Below are positions 25,771 through 33,836 of a stretch of 33,947 bases of DNA, in pieces. A model generated the notes under the pieces. That model was not told where the DNA came from, searched no databases, and was given only the letters and a program-made list of their open reading frames with translations. The position numbers and the translations under genes are program-made. The stretch comes from Natranaerobius trueperi (GTDB lineage Bacteria > Bacillota > Natranaerobiia > Natranaerobiales > Natranaerobiaceae), in assembly GCF_002216005.1 (NCBI RefSeq), contig NZ_NIQC01000029.1, positions 1 through 33,947 on the forward strand, in the 5' to 3' direction. Position 1 is the first letter of the stretch. Each line of letters starts with the position of its first letter.

Positions 25771-27075
25771 TATATCTTTTGATTTACTTGACTGATTCTT
25801 TTCTGAGTCAGTCCATACACCACTTTCTAAATCTATACTGTTATTTAATTTACCAACTACACTTGTTACTGAAAGATCTCCTGCAATATTATTCATAGTT
25901 CTAAAAGCATCTAAAATAGGATCAACACCTGCTACGAATGCTACAACTCCTAATGGTAGGCCTAACTGTGTTAATACCATAGATAACATAATTAAACCTG
26001 AACCGGGAACACCAGCTGTTCCAATACTTGCTAAGACTGTTGTTGTAACAATAGTTAGCTGTTCTGCCATAGTAAGTGTCTCACCAACTAAGTTTGCGGC
26101 AAAAATAGCTGCAACCCCTTGATACATTGCAGTACCATCCATATTTATAGTAGCTCCTAAGGGTAAAGTAAAAGAATATATTTTTTCATCTACTTTTAAG
26201 CTTTCATCTGCTGCTCTCATAGAAATTGGTAAAACACTAGCGCTTGATCTAGTAGCAAAAGCTGCTAAAAGTGCTTCTTTTGAACCTTTAAGAATTTTAA
26301 TAGGTGATTTCTTTAAAATAATACCATTTAAAACTACACCATAAATTAAAATCATGTGAATTAATACAGCTGCAACAAAAGCTGCAATTAAGATTCCAAA
26401 TTCATAAAGTGCTTCAGGTCCAGCTTCTCCAAAAGTAACAGCTAATAGAGCAAATACCCCAATAACACCATATTCCATGACTCCTCTTACTATTTTAAAC
26501 ATTGCTTCAGCAGCAGTTTCAGTAATACTAAATATCATATCGACACCTTTTTTGATTTCTTCACTAGCGGATTCCCTAACAAAAGCAAGTGCTATACCAA
26601 AAATGATTGCAAATACTAAAACCTGTAGTACCTCAGCATTAGCCATAGCTTCGAAGACGTTCTCTGGAACTAAATTCAAGAAGACATCGATTATGCTAGG
26701 AGCCTTTTCGGGGTCCATCTCTGCATCTTCTGGAAGGCTAAGACCTGAGCCAGGATTAAAAACGTTTGCTAAAGTAAGACCTATGATTATTGCTATTGCG
26801 GTAGTTAAAATATAAAGTCCTAATGTTTGGCCACCAACTCTTCCTAATTGTGAAGGTGTTAATTTTTTCATTGCAGTTATCAAGGTAAAAATTATGATTG
26901 GTATAACAACCATCATTAATAGTCTAAGAAATAAGTCTCCTAACGGTTCAATAACTGTAATTGGTTCACCAACTATGAGTCCAACAACAATTCCTAAAAT
27001 AAAAGCAATACCCATTCGTTGAATAAAAGGAATGGCAAAATAGCCGCTAAAAAATCTTTTTATCATATTACCCAT
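25768..27075 (-). CDS. dicarboxylate/amino acid:cation symporter (DAACS family)
   Basis: The 435-aa membrane protein belongs to the glutamate/aspartate/C4-dicarboxylate symporters. The hallmarks are all present: the reentrant hairpin 1 serine-rich FATRSSASVLPISMRAADE, the NMDGTAMYQG motif of TM7 (cation site), hairpin 2 GTAGVPGSG and the C-terminal DPILDAFRTMNNIAGDL (substrate contacts in TM8). Glutamate or aspartate is the likely substrate, but a Na+ or H+ coupling ion cannot be fixed from sequence alone. ATG 27075 follows GGAGGAATAAAG. A second Shine-Dalgarno-like sequence lies upstream at 27113-27123. It is likely monocistronic. Confidence 0.93.
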   Translation of the reverse strand: MGNMIKRFFSGYFAIPFIQRMGIAFILGIVVGLIVGEPITVIEPLGDLFLRLLMMVVIPIIIFTLITAMKKLTPSQLGRVGGQTLGLYILTTAIAIIIGLTLANVFNPGSGLSLPEDAEMDPEKAPSIIDVFLNLVPENVFEAMANAEVLQVLVFAIIFGIALAFVRESASEEIKKGVDMIFSITETAAEAMFKIVRGVMEYGVIGVFALLAVTFGEAGPEALYEFGILIAAFVAAVLIHMILIYGVVLNGIILKKSPIKILKGSKEALLAAFATRSSASVLPISMRAADESLKVDEKIYSFTLPLGATINMDGTAMYQGVAAIFAANLVGETLTMAEQLTIVTTTVLASIGTAGVPGSGLIMLSMVLTQLGLPLGVVAFVAGVDPILDAFRTMNNIAGDLSVTSVVGKLNNSIDLESGVWTDSEKNQSSKSKDI

Positions 27076-27216
27076 CTTTATTCCTCCTTCATATATTTTT
27101 TATTCCTTAAATCCCACCTCCTTAATTATATTCTATAATATATTCAACAGTTCCTTCAATATATTAAGACATTAAAACTTAAAATAATTTAAATTTATTA
27201 TAATCTTAGTTACTCT

Positions 27217-27245
27217 GGATAAACTAAATATGTAAACCTATTTTA
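27217..27245 (+). promoter_or_regulatory. candidate sigma-G promoter of the ger operon
   Basis: GGATA (27217-27221), 17 bases, then TATTTTA (27239-27245) fits the forespore sigma-G pattern (GnATR, 17-18, CATnnTA) with one mismatch in the -10. ger operons are known sigma-G targets. No comparable sigma-A promoter stands at this position. Confidence 0.5.
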
Positions 27246-27265
27246 ACATAAAAGTGGTGAAGTTA

Positions 27266-28849
27266 ATGTTTTCATATATTGTTAAACGATTACAAATGTT
27301 AGGAGCCTTGTTTAAAGGAAAAGGTGTATCGAAAAATGTTCATGAAGAAAATACAAAAATTCCATTAAAGAAAAACTATAAAGGGAATAAAGAAGATATC
27401 GAAAACGTTTTAGACAAAAATTATGACTTAGTTGTTAAAGAGTTTTATATTCAAGGTGAAGAAAAAAATAAAGCTTTTGTAGCTTATATAAGTAATATTG
27501 TAGATGAAAAAGTGATAAACGATAATATCTTAAAACCACTTTTAGATCGAAATAGAGCTTATGAAGAAAAAGAATTAGATTTAAGCTTTATAGAGAAATC
27601 AGTTATTTCTACAGTTAATTCAGAAAAAATATCAGACTTAAATCAAGTAGTTGAAAATATATTGAATGGGGAGACAGCACTATTCTACTCTAACTATAAT
27701 GAGGCACTGACTTTAGATACACGTAATATTAAAGGAAGAGATATCGAAAAACCAGAAACCGAAACTGTAATTCGTGGACCAAAAGAGAGTTTTAATGAAG
27801 GATTAGGGGAGAATATTGCATTACTTCGTCGAGTAATAAAAAATCCAAACTTAAAATTAGAATCTTATTCTTTAGGGACACAAACAAAGACCGAAGTAGT
27901 AGTAGCTTATATGGAGGGTATAGCAGATAAAGAAGTGGTTGAAGAGGTACAAAAAAGAATCTGCGATATAGATATTGATGCTGTTTTAGAATCAGGATAT
28001 ATAGAAGAATTTATAGAAGATGCACCATTTTCTCCTTTTCCTACAGTAGGAAACACAGAAAAACCTGACAAATTAGCCGCGAATTTGTTAGAAGGTAGAG
28101 TAGGAATACTATTAGATGGAACCCCGTTTGTTTTATATGTTCCATATTTATTTGTAGAAACGTTTATGTCATCTGAAGATTATTATACTCGTTATACTTA
28201 TGCTACTGCTCTTAGAGGGATAAGATTAATTGCTCTTTTAATTACAGTAATTTTACCTGGATTTTATGTAAGTATGGTTTCTTTTCATCCGGAAATGATT
28301 CCAAAAGAATTAGCAATATCTATTGCTGTTGCATCAGAAGGAGTACCTTTTCCGACTTTTATAGAAGTTCTCGCTTTTGGTTTGATATTTGAAATACTCC
28401 GAGAAGCTGGTATTAGAATGCCTAGTAATGTTGGTTCAGCTGTAAGTATAGTAGGAGCATTAATTTTAGGAGAAGCAGCTATTCAAGCTGGGGTTGTAGG
28501 AGCACCTGTTGTTATTATAACAGCACTTACAGCAATTTCTGGGTTTGCAGTACCTACTCAGTTAGATGCTCTTACTATGCTTAGAATACCATTTATTTTA
28601 GCAGCTATAGTTATGGGATTACCAGGAGTTTTAACAGTGTTTAACTTTACTATAATTTATCTTTGTACACTGCGCTCCTTTGGAGTTCCATACTTTTCTC
28701 CGGTGGGTCCCTTATCTTTATATGGGTTTAAGGATTTAATAATTAGAGCTCCTTGGTGGTTTATGTATAGAAGACCTGAACTAATAGCTAAGGAAAATAA
28801 GAATAGACAGCCTTTTGGTCAAAGACCTAAACCTGATGACGATAACTAA
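27266..28849 (+). CDS. gerA: spore germination protein, GerA subunit A family
   Basis: The A subunit of a nutrient germinant receptor in the spore inner membrane. The 527-aa protein has a large N-terminal cytosolic region with two similar subdomains (AYISNIVDEKVI near residue 73 and AYMEGIADKEVV near 215), then about five membrane helices. Family blocks include NLLEGRVGILLDGTPFVLYVPYLFVETFMSSEDYY, GFYVSMVSFHPEMIPKELAISIA and FGLIFEILREAGIRMPSNVGSAVSIVGALILGEAAIQAG. ATG 27266 follows GGTGA; an upstream in-frame GTG pair at 27254 overlaps this site. First gene of a probable six-gene operon. The germinant cannot be predicted. Confidence 0.95.
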   Translation: MFSYIVKRLQMLGALFKGKGVSKNVHEENTKIPLKKNYKGNKEDIENVLDKNYDLVVKEFYIQGEEKNKAFVAYISNIVDEKVINDNILKPLLDRNRAYEEKELDLSFIEKSVISTVNSEKISDLNQVVENILNGETALFYSNYNEALTLDTRNIKGRDIEKPETETVIRGPKESFNEGLGENIALLRRVIKNPNLKLESYSLGTQTKTEVVVAYMEGIADKEVVEEVQKRICDIDIDAVLESGYIEEFIEDAPFSPFPTVGNTEKPDKLAANLLEGRVGILLDGTPFVLYVPYLFVETFMSSEDYYTRYTYATALRGIRLIALLITVILPGFYVSMVSFHPEMIPKELAISIAVASEGVPFPTFIEVLAFGLIFEILREAGIRMPSNVGSAVSIVGALILGEAAIQAGVVGAPVVIITALTAISGFAVPTQLDALTMLRIPFILAAIVMGLPGVLTVFNFTIIYLCTLRSFGVPYFSPVGPLSLYGFKDLIIRAPWWFMYRRPELIAKENKNRQPFGQRPKPDDDN

Positions 28850-28866
28850 TAAAACAAGGTGATAAC

Positions 28867-30048
28867 ATGAAATATAAATTAGTGTGTTGCTTAATTATTA
28901 TTCTTTTAACTAGTTTACTTACAGGATGTTGGAGCAGATTAGAAATTGATGAGCGGGCTTTAGTAATGGGAGTTGGAGTAGATGAAACTGAAGAAGGTAT
29001 GATTCAGTTGAGTATTCAAATATTACTCCCAAGGGAACATGGAGTAGCTGGTGAAGGAGGAGAAGGAGGAGAAGAATCTGTTTGGGTAGCAGAGACTACC
29101 GGTCATACAATTTTTGATGCTACTAGAAATTTAGTCACCAAAACAGGGCGTGATATATTTTGGCAGTATAGTGAAATAATTGTATTAGGTGAAGATGTGG
29201 CTGAAAGGGAAGTTGAACGAGTTTTAGATGCTTTTGTAAGAGACCGGGATGCTCGTTTGAATCAAAAAGTTTTAGTAGCTGATGGAAAAGCATCTGATAT
29301 CATGAATGCTACCCATGAACAACAAGCAATACCTTCAGACGCTGTAGCGGAAATGGTAAGAGCTCAAGATACACTAGGAAAAGGAGGTACTAGAGTAACC
29401 TTACTTGATTTTTCGCAGAAAATAAAATCTACTGGTAGAGTAGCTTTTGCTCCAAGAATAGAATTAGTACAAGAAGAAGGTGAAGGAGATGAGTTAGAAG
29501 GAGAAGAACTTAAAATATCAGGTATAGCAATTTTTGATCATGAGGATAGATTTGCAAGTTTTTTAGAAGCAGATGAAACTAGAGGTGTTAATTGGATATT
29601 AGGAGATTTAGATTCAACTTTACTAGTTTTAACAGAAGAATTTGAAGAGGGTGCAGAAATTAGCTTTGAGATGATTTCACTTGCAAGTAAAGTTGAACCT
29701 GATATTTTAGAAGATGGCACTCCTAAAATGGCAATTGAATTAGAACTTGATGGTAATATTGGAGAAAAACAGCCAACAGTTGATTTACCGATTGAAGATC
29801 ATAAGAAGATCCTTGAAAAAAAAGCTGCTACGGTAGTAGAAAATGAAATAAAATCTGCATTAGAAAGAACTCAAAAGTTACAAGCAGATGTTTTTGGATT
29901 TGGAGAAGCTATCCATAATGAATTTCCAGATCAATGGAATGAAATTGAAGAAGAATGGCCAGATATTTTTGCTGAATTACCGAGTGAAGTAGAAGTACAG
30001 GTAAATATCAGAAGGACTGGATTAATTAGGGATAGATTTGATGAATAG
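28867..30048 (+). CDS. gerC: spore germination lipoprotein, Ger(x)C family
   Basis: The C subunit of the germinant receptor, a lipoprotein on the outer face of the spore inner membrane. The 393-aa protein has a signal with lipobox LTGC (C21) followed directly by the family start WSRLEIDERALVMGVGVDE. It continues with TGHTIFDATRNLVTKTGRDIFWQYSEIIVLGED (usual block) and the C-terminal VQVNIRRTGLIRD. A long acidic Gly/Glu stretch (EGGEGGEE) is at about residues 63-72, and the whole protein is acidic. AAGGTGATAAC precedes ATG 28867, 17 bases after gerA. Confidence 0.93.
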   Translation: MKYKLVCCLIIILLTSLLTGCWSRLEIDERALVMGVGVDETEEGMIQLSIQILLPREHGVAGEGGEGGEESVWVAETTGHTIFDATRNLVTKTGRDIFWQYSEIIVLGEDVAEREVERVLDAFVRDRDARLNQKVLVADGKASDIMNATHEQQAIPSDAVAEMVRAQDTLGKGGTRVTLLDFSQKIKSTGRVAFAPRIELVQEEGEGDELEGEELKISGIAIFDHEDRFASFLEADETRGVNWILGDLDSTLLVLTEEFEEGAEISFEMISLASKVEPDILEDGTPKMAIELELDGNIGEKQPTVDLPIEDHKKILEKKAATVVENEIKSALERTQKLQADVFGFGEAIHNEFPDQWNEIEEEWPDIFAELPSEVEVQVNIRRTGLIRDRFDE

Positions 30049-30060
30049 TGGGTGGAAACC

Positions 30061-30213
30061 ATGTTTGAGATTATAGGGATATTTATGATTTCAATAGTAA
30101 TAGCTATTTTTGAAATGCCAGACTTAATACAAAACAAACTATGGAAAGAATTAGTGACATTTATATTTTTGTTAACCTTAGGTACAGGAATTTTGATAAT
30201 GCACTTACTATAA
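30061..30213 (+). CDS. 50-aa two-TM protein inside the ger operon (D-subunit type)
   Basis: The frame encodes 50 residues with two hydrophobic segments (about 3-18, IIGIFMISIVIAIFEM, and 32-50, FIFLLTLGTGILIMHLL) joined by a short polar loop (PDLIQNKLWKELV). GTGGGTGG precedes ATG 30061, 12 bases after gerC, and gerB follows in 13 bases, so it is embedded in the operon. Two-TM 'D' proteins encoded with gerA-type operons are known to modulate germinant receptor function in Bacillus; assignment here rests on topology and position, not on sequence similarity that I can verify. Confidence 0.82.
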   Translation: MFEIIGIFMISIVIAIFEMPDLIQNKLWKELVTFIFLLTLGTGILIMHLL

Positions 30214-30226
30214 TAGGAGGATAAAT

Positions 30227-31312
30227 ATGTTCATAAATGAACGTATTTCAGGTTCACAGGCTTTTATTTTAACTGTAGCGGCAGCATTAGGGCTTGTTTT
30301 TCTTGATATACCTACAGTGTCTTTAGAAGAAGGGGGGAGGCAAGGGTGGTTAAGTGTATTACCTGGGTATATGACAGCTATAATTATGGTTTATGCTGTC
30401 ATAAAATTAGGTAATAGGTACCCAAGTAAAACAATTATACAATATGCACCAGATGTGATGGGTACAATTTTAGGAAAACTTTTTGGTTTATTATTAATCA
30501 TTTCGTTTACTATAGTAGCTGGTCTATTAATTCGTATGAATACTGAACTATTACTTTTTTTAATGCCAGAAACACCACCAGTTGCTTTCGATATTCTAAT
30601 CATGACACTTGTAATATATGTAGTAAAATGGGGGTTTGAGGTTTTTGCTAGAGTATGTCAAATACTAGTTCCTCTGATCATATTGGGGTTAACTGGAATC
30701 TTTTTTTTAAGCTATGAGAATCTTGAATTAGAGAATTTTTATCCTTTATTTGAAGAAGGGATGTTAGAACCTTTAGGTGCTTTTATACATTCAGTTGCAT
30801 TTGCAACAGAACCTGTATTATTTATGGCTTTTTGGTATTGTACTCTTAGAACCCAAAAAAGCGCTTTTCGTTTAAGTGCAGTCGCTTTAATAAGTGTTGG
30901 TTTACTTCTAACAGTAGTAACAGTGGTAACATTAGGGACAATCGGACTAGAAAAGGTTTTAAACCATACTTTTTCAATTTTTACATTAACTCGTTTAATT
31001 GAAATACTTGAATTTATGGAAGGATTTGAAGGTTTATTAACTATTGTTTGGATATCTGCAAGTTTTATAAAGGTTTCAATACTTCTATATCCAGCAGTTA
31101 TAGGACTCGCACAATGGTTAAATTTAAAAGACTATAAACATTTTGTAACACCGTATGCTCTTATAACAATAGGGGTTGCTAAAACCCCTGACACTGTTGG
31201 TGATCTTCAAGAAATGCTATCACTTGCAAATATTTATTTAATACTTCCTCTTGGCTTATTTTTAATAGTTATGGCAATTGTAGCAGCTATAAGGGGAGTA
31301 CAAGACAGTTAA
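30227..31312 (+). CDS. gerB: spore germination protein, GerB family (APC superfamily)
   Basis: The B subunit of the germinant receptor, a membrane protein of about ten helices related to amino-acid permeases and thought to bind the germinant. The 361-aa protein has the family N-terminus (ERISGSQAFILTVAAALGLVFLDIP), GRQGWLSVLPGYM, RYPSKTIIQYAPDVMG and a polar ENLELENFYPLFEEGM loop. AGGAGGATAAAT precedes the ATG. The order A-C-(D)-B is common in Clostridia; Bacillus uses A-B-C. The next gene follows after 17 bases. Confidence 0.94.
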   Translation: MFINERISGSQAFILTVAAALGLVFLDIPTVSLEEGGRQGWLSVLPGYMTAIIMVYAVIKLGNRYPSKTIIQYAPDVMGTILGKLFGLLLIISFTIVAGLLIRMNTELLLFLMPETPPVAFDILIMTLVIYVVKWGFEVFARVCQILVPLIILGLTGIFFLSYENLELENFYPLFEEGMLEPLGAFIHSVAFATEPVLFMAFWYCTLRTQKSAFRLSAVALISVGLLLTVVTVVTLGTIGLEKVLNHTFSIFTLTRLIEILEFMEGFEGLLTIVWISASFIKVSILLYPAVIGLAQWLNLKDYKHFVTPYALITIGVAKTPDTVGDLQEMLSLANIYLILPLGLFLIVMAIVAAIRGVQDS

Positions 31313-31329
31313 AATTGGAGGAGCTATTA

Positions 31330-31956
31330 ATGAATAAATTAGATAAATTATTCTTTTTAGAATTTATAGATAAGTTACATGAAAAAGAACGTCTTAAATT
31401 TATTATAGATTATAACGCTGCACCTACTATTAAGAATATTAAACCAGCTACACTAATATCCTTTACCAAAAGAGGAAAAGCACTTCTAAGTTTATGGAAA
31501 AGTTATAGACATGAAATAGAAAAAGAACTACAATTAGAATCTTTTGATATGAGAGAGACCAAAAATAGTACCTTAGTATTATTTTATAAAGAAAAACTAC
31601 TAGATAATTATATTAAAAATTCTGATTTTCTATTAGAGAGAGGTTATTTTACCTCCATGTCACTAAATAGTAAATTAAATAAATTAAGATATAGATTTCT
31701 AATAGAGCCATGCCCTCATGAAGTAGGGATTTTTTTAGGAATACCAGAACATGATGTTGAAGGGTTTATAAATAATAATGGTAAGGGATACATAATGAAA
31801 GGATACTGGAAGGTATATAAAAAGCCTGAATATGCAAGGAAACTTTTTAGAGAATATGATAAAGCAAAGAAGGAAATTATTTGCAAATTAATTCAAAAAA
31901 TCGTAAAATATGAGAAAAAACCAGGAGGGAGAGACTTTGAAACAAAGATCGGTTAA
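31330..31956 (+). CDS. DUF3793-family protein
   Basis: The 208-aa soluble protein matches the DUF3793 pattern: an N-terminal APTIKNIKPATLISF block, then LIEPCPHEVGIFLGIPEHDVEGFINNNGKGYIMKGYWKVYKKPEYARKLFREYDKAK. The family is widespread in anaerobic Firmicutes and has no established function. ATG 31330 follows GGAGGAGC; an in-frame TTG at 31315 lies before that site. It is 17 bases after gerB and overlaps the pyridoxal kinase by 20 bases, so it appears to be in the same transcript. Its C-terminus is lysine rich. Confidence 0.85.
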   Translation: MNKLDKLFFLEFIDKLHEKERLKFIIDYNAAPTIKNIKPATLISFTKRGKALLSLWKSYRHEIEKELQLESFDMRETKNSTLVLFYKEKLLDNYIKNSDFLLERGYFTSMSLNSKLNKLRYRFLIEPCPHEVGIFLGIPEHDVEGFINNNGKGYIMKGYWKVYKKPEYARKLFREYDKAKKEIICKLIQKIVKYEKKPGGRDFETKIG

Positions 31957-32824
31957 AAGAGTTGCTGCGATACATGATTTGTCAGGATTTGGTCGTTCAT
32001 CACTTGCTGTTGTAGTACCAATTATTTCTACAATGGGTATTCAAGTTTGTTCAGTACCAACAGCTGTGTTATCCACACATACTGGAGGATTTGAAGAATA
32101 TAGCTTTGTTGATTTAACTGATAATATGACTCATATGTTTGACCATTGGGAAAAGTTGAATTTAGATTTTAATTGTATTTATAGTGGTTTTTTAGGATCC
32201 CCACGTCAGGTTGATATTATATCTGATTTTATTGACAAATTTGCTATTAGAAATGGATATACAGATACATTGGTTGTAGTAGATCCAGTTATGGCTGATG
32301 AAGGTGAGTTATACAGCACTATGGATCAGGAGATGGTTAAAAGGATGAGAGATTTAGTAGGTAAAGCAGATATCATTACTCCAAACTTTACTGAAGCTGC
32401 TTATTTATTGGACAAACCTTATGATACTGATTTAGATAAAGATACCTTAAAGGAATGGTTGTATGAATTATCACAGATGGGACCAGAGAAAGTTATTATT
32501 ACAAGTGCACCAACTTGGGAGACACCTGAAAAAACAAGTGTGGTTGCTTATAACCAGGAAGATGAACGTTATTGGAAAGTAACTTGTGACTATATCCCAG
32601 CACAATATCCAGGTACTGGAGATGCTTTTGCAAGTGTTATTGTTGGTAGTTTACTTCAAGGTGATAATCTACCAATATCTCTTGATAGAGGTGTACAGTT
32701 TATAACAGCTGCCATTAGAGCAAGCTACGGTGAAACACTACCAAAAAGGGAAGGGGTCCTTTTAGAAAAAGTATTAGATAATTTGAAAATGCCAGTTCTC
32801 GTAAGTAGTTATGAACTATTATAA
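31937..32824 (+). CDS. pdxK: pyridoxal/pyridoxamine kinase
   Basis: This ribokinase-fold enzyme phosphorylates pyridoxal, pyridoxine or pyridoxamine to make PLP. The 295-aa protein has the N-terminal AAIHDLSGFGRSSLAVVVPIIS, CSVPTAVLSTHTGGFEEY, the ITPNFTEAAYLLD block and the anion-hole motif PGTGDAFASVIVG with the catalytic Asp. The TTG at 31937, behind AGGAGGGAG, is the preferred start; an upstream ATG at 31910 precedes this site. The gene overlaps the DUF3793 gene, so it may be expressed with the ger operon. PLP is also the cofactor of GcvPA/PB. Confidence 0.93.
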   Translation: MKQRSVKRVAAIHDLSGFGRSSLAVVVPIISTMGIQVCSVPTAVLSTHTGGFEEYSFVDLTDNMTHMFDHWEKLNLDFNCIYSGFLGSPRQVDIISDFIDKFAIRNGYTDTLVVVDPVMADEGELYSTMDQEMVKRMRDLVGKADIITPNFTEAAYLLDKPYDTDLDKDTLKEWLYELSQMGPEKVIITSAPTWETPEKTSVVAYNQEDERYWKVTCDYIPAQYPGTGDAFASVIVGSLLQGDNLPISLDRGVQFITAAIRASYGETLPKREGVLLEKVLDNLKMPVLVSSYELL

Positions 32825-33652
32825 TTAATGACTAATTATAAGTGCACCACTTATAATTATTAGACAGCTACCTATTAATGTTAAGATTGAAAATGGTTCT
32901 TGAAATAATAATACACCTGCAAAAGAAGCAACTACTGGATCAAAATAGGTTAAAGTTATTCCATGTGACGTTTTAGCACTTCTTAATCCGGAGAAATATA
33001 GAATATATGGAATAGCTGTATGAATAAAGCCAATTATTATTATAAAACCAACCTGGATGAGGTTAATGTTGGTATCAAGATCTATAAAGGGAATCATAAG
33101 AAGTGTTGCAGCAATCATAGCATAATAGGTTATTATTGGAGACGGAATATCAATAAGTTTAACTAATACTACAATGGATGAACTAGTGATAGCAGAGAAT
33201 AAAGCTAATAATACACCTCTAATATCACTAAATGAAAACTCTATAATTGAAGGAGTTAATATTAATCCCAATCCAATTAATGATACTAATGTTGCTAGTA
33301 TACTCCAAATATTTGGTTTTTCTCTAAAGAAAATAGGTAATAATAATGCGACTATGATGGGTTTAATATAAAAAGCAAATAAAGCATTACTCATGGTAGT
33401 TATATAAATTGAATTCATAAATAAAATTGCAGTTATCGCATATAAGATCCCAGCAAGTATTATTATGATGAAGGCTCTTAATCTATTAGCAATTAATAAT
33501 TTTTCTCTAGGTAGTAATATTAAAAGACTTATACTTGCAACAAAAGTTTTGTAAAATACTAATTCATTAGCAGGAATACCACTCCATCTAGCAAATATAC
33601 CTAAAGTTCCCCAAATACAAGCAGCTAGCAAAATTTTAAAATAGCCATTCAT
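32825..33652 (-). CDS. EamA-family (DMT) transporter
   Basis: The 275-aa protein has about ten hydrophobic helices in two EamA repeats: residues about 5-130 (ILLAACIWGTLGIFARWSG ... YITTMSNALFAFYIKPIIVALL) and about 140-275 (GVLLALFSAITSSSIVVLVK ... GITLTYFDPVVASFAGVLLFQEPFSILTLIGSCLIIISGALI). Members export amino acids or other metabolites; the substrate is unknown. ATG 33652 follows AGGGGTGAAAA; an earlier in-frame ATG at 33685 has no good site. Its stop codon abuts the pdxK stop with no gap. Confidence 0.9.
   Translation of the reverse strand: MNGYFKILLAACIWGTLGIFARWSGIPANELVFYKTFVASISLLILLPREKLLIANRLRAFIIIILAGILYAITAILFMNSIYITTMSNALFAFYIKPIIVALLLPIFFREKPNIWSILATLVSLIGLGLILTPSIIEFSFSDIRGVLLALFSAITSSSIVVLVKLIDIPSPIITYYAMIAATLLMIPFIDLDTNINLIQVGFIIIIGFIHTAIPYILYFSGLRSAKTSHGITLTYFDPVVASFAGVLLFQEPFSILTLIGSCLIIISGALIISH
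32833..32859. terminator. hairpin in the convergent pdxK / EamA 3' ends
   Basis: An 11-bp stem (TAATTATAAGT / ACTTATAATTA) with loop GCACC lies inside the last codons of the EamA gene. No clear T-run follows, so it is only a possible terminator for pdxK. Confidence 0.35.
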
Positions 33653-33771
33653 TTTTTTCACCCCTATATTAACTATGCTATACAAAGGGTGAAATATGTT
33701 TTTTAAAAAAGTAAAGTTTAAAAAACAGTTTAAATTTGTTTATCTTCATATCTAATTTTAAAAGTAAAGTC

Positions 33772-33816
33772 AAGGGGCTTAATCCCAAAAGTGAAACTTT
33801 TGGGATTAAGCCCCTT
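33772..33816. terminator. long hairpin next to the IS element
   Basis: A 21-bp perfect stem (core GGGGCTTAATCCCAAAAGT with its complement) with loop GAA is followed by TTTTCATTT on the plus strand. No plus-strand gene precedes it, so it may end a minus-strand gene lying beyond the IS. The stretch 33686-33836 holds no gene. Confidence 0.6.
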
Positions 33817-33836
33817 TTCATTTAAATAAATATTAA

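Noticed and set aside
26477-26815. Plus-strand open frame of 112 codons inside the symporter gene
   Set aside because: It is antisense to a clear DAACS transporter, lacks a ribosome binding site and has low-complexity Ser/Ile-rich composition.
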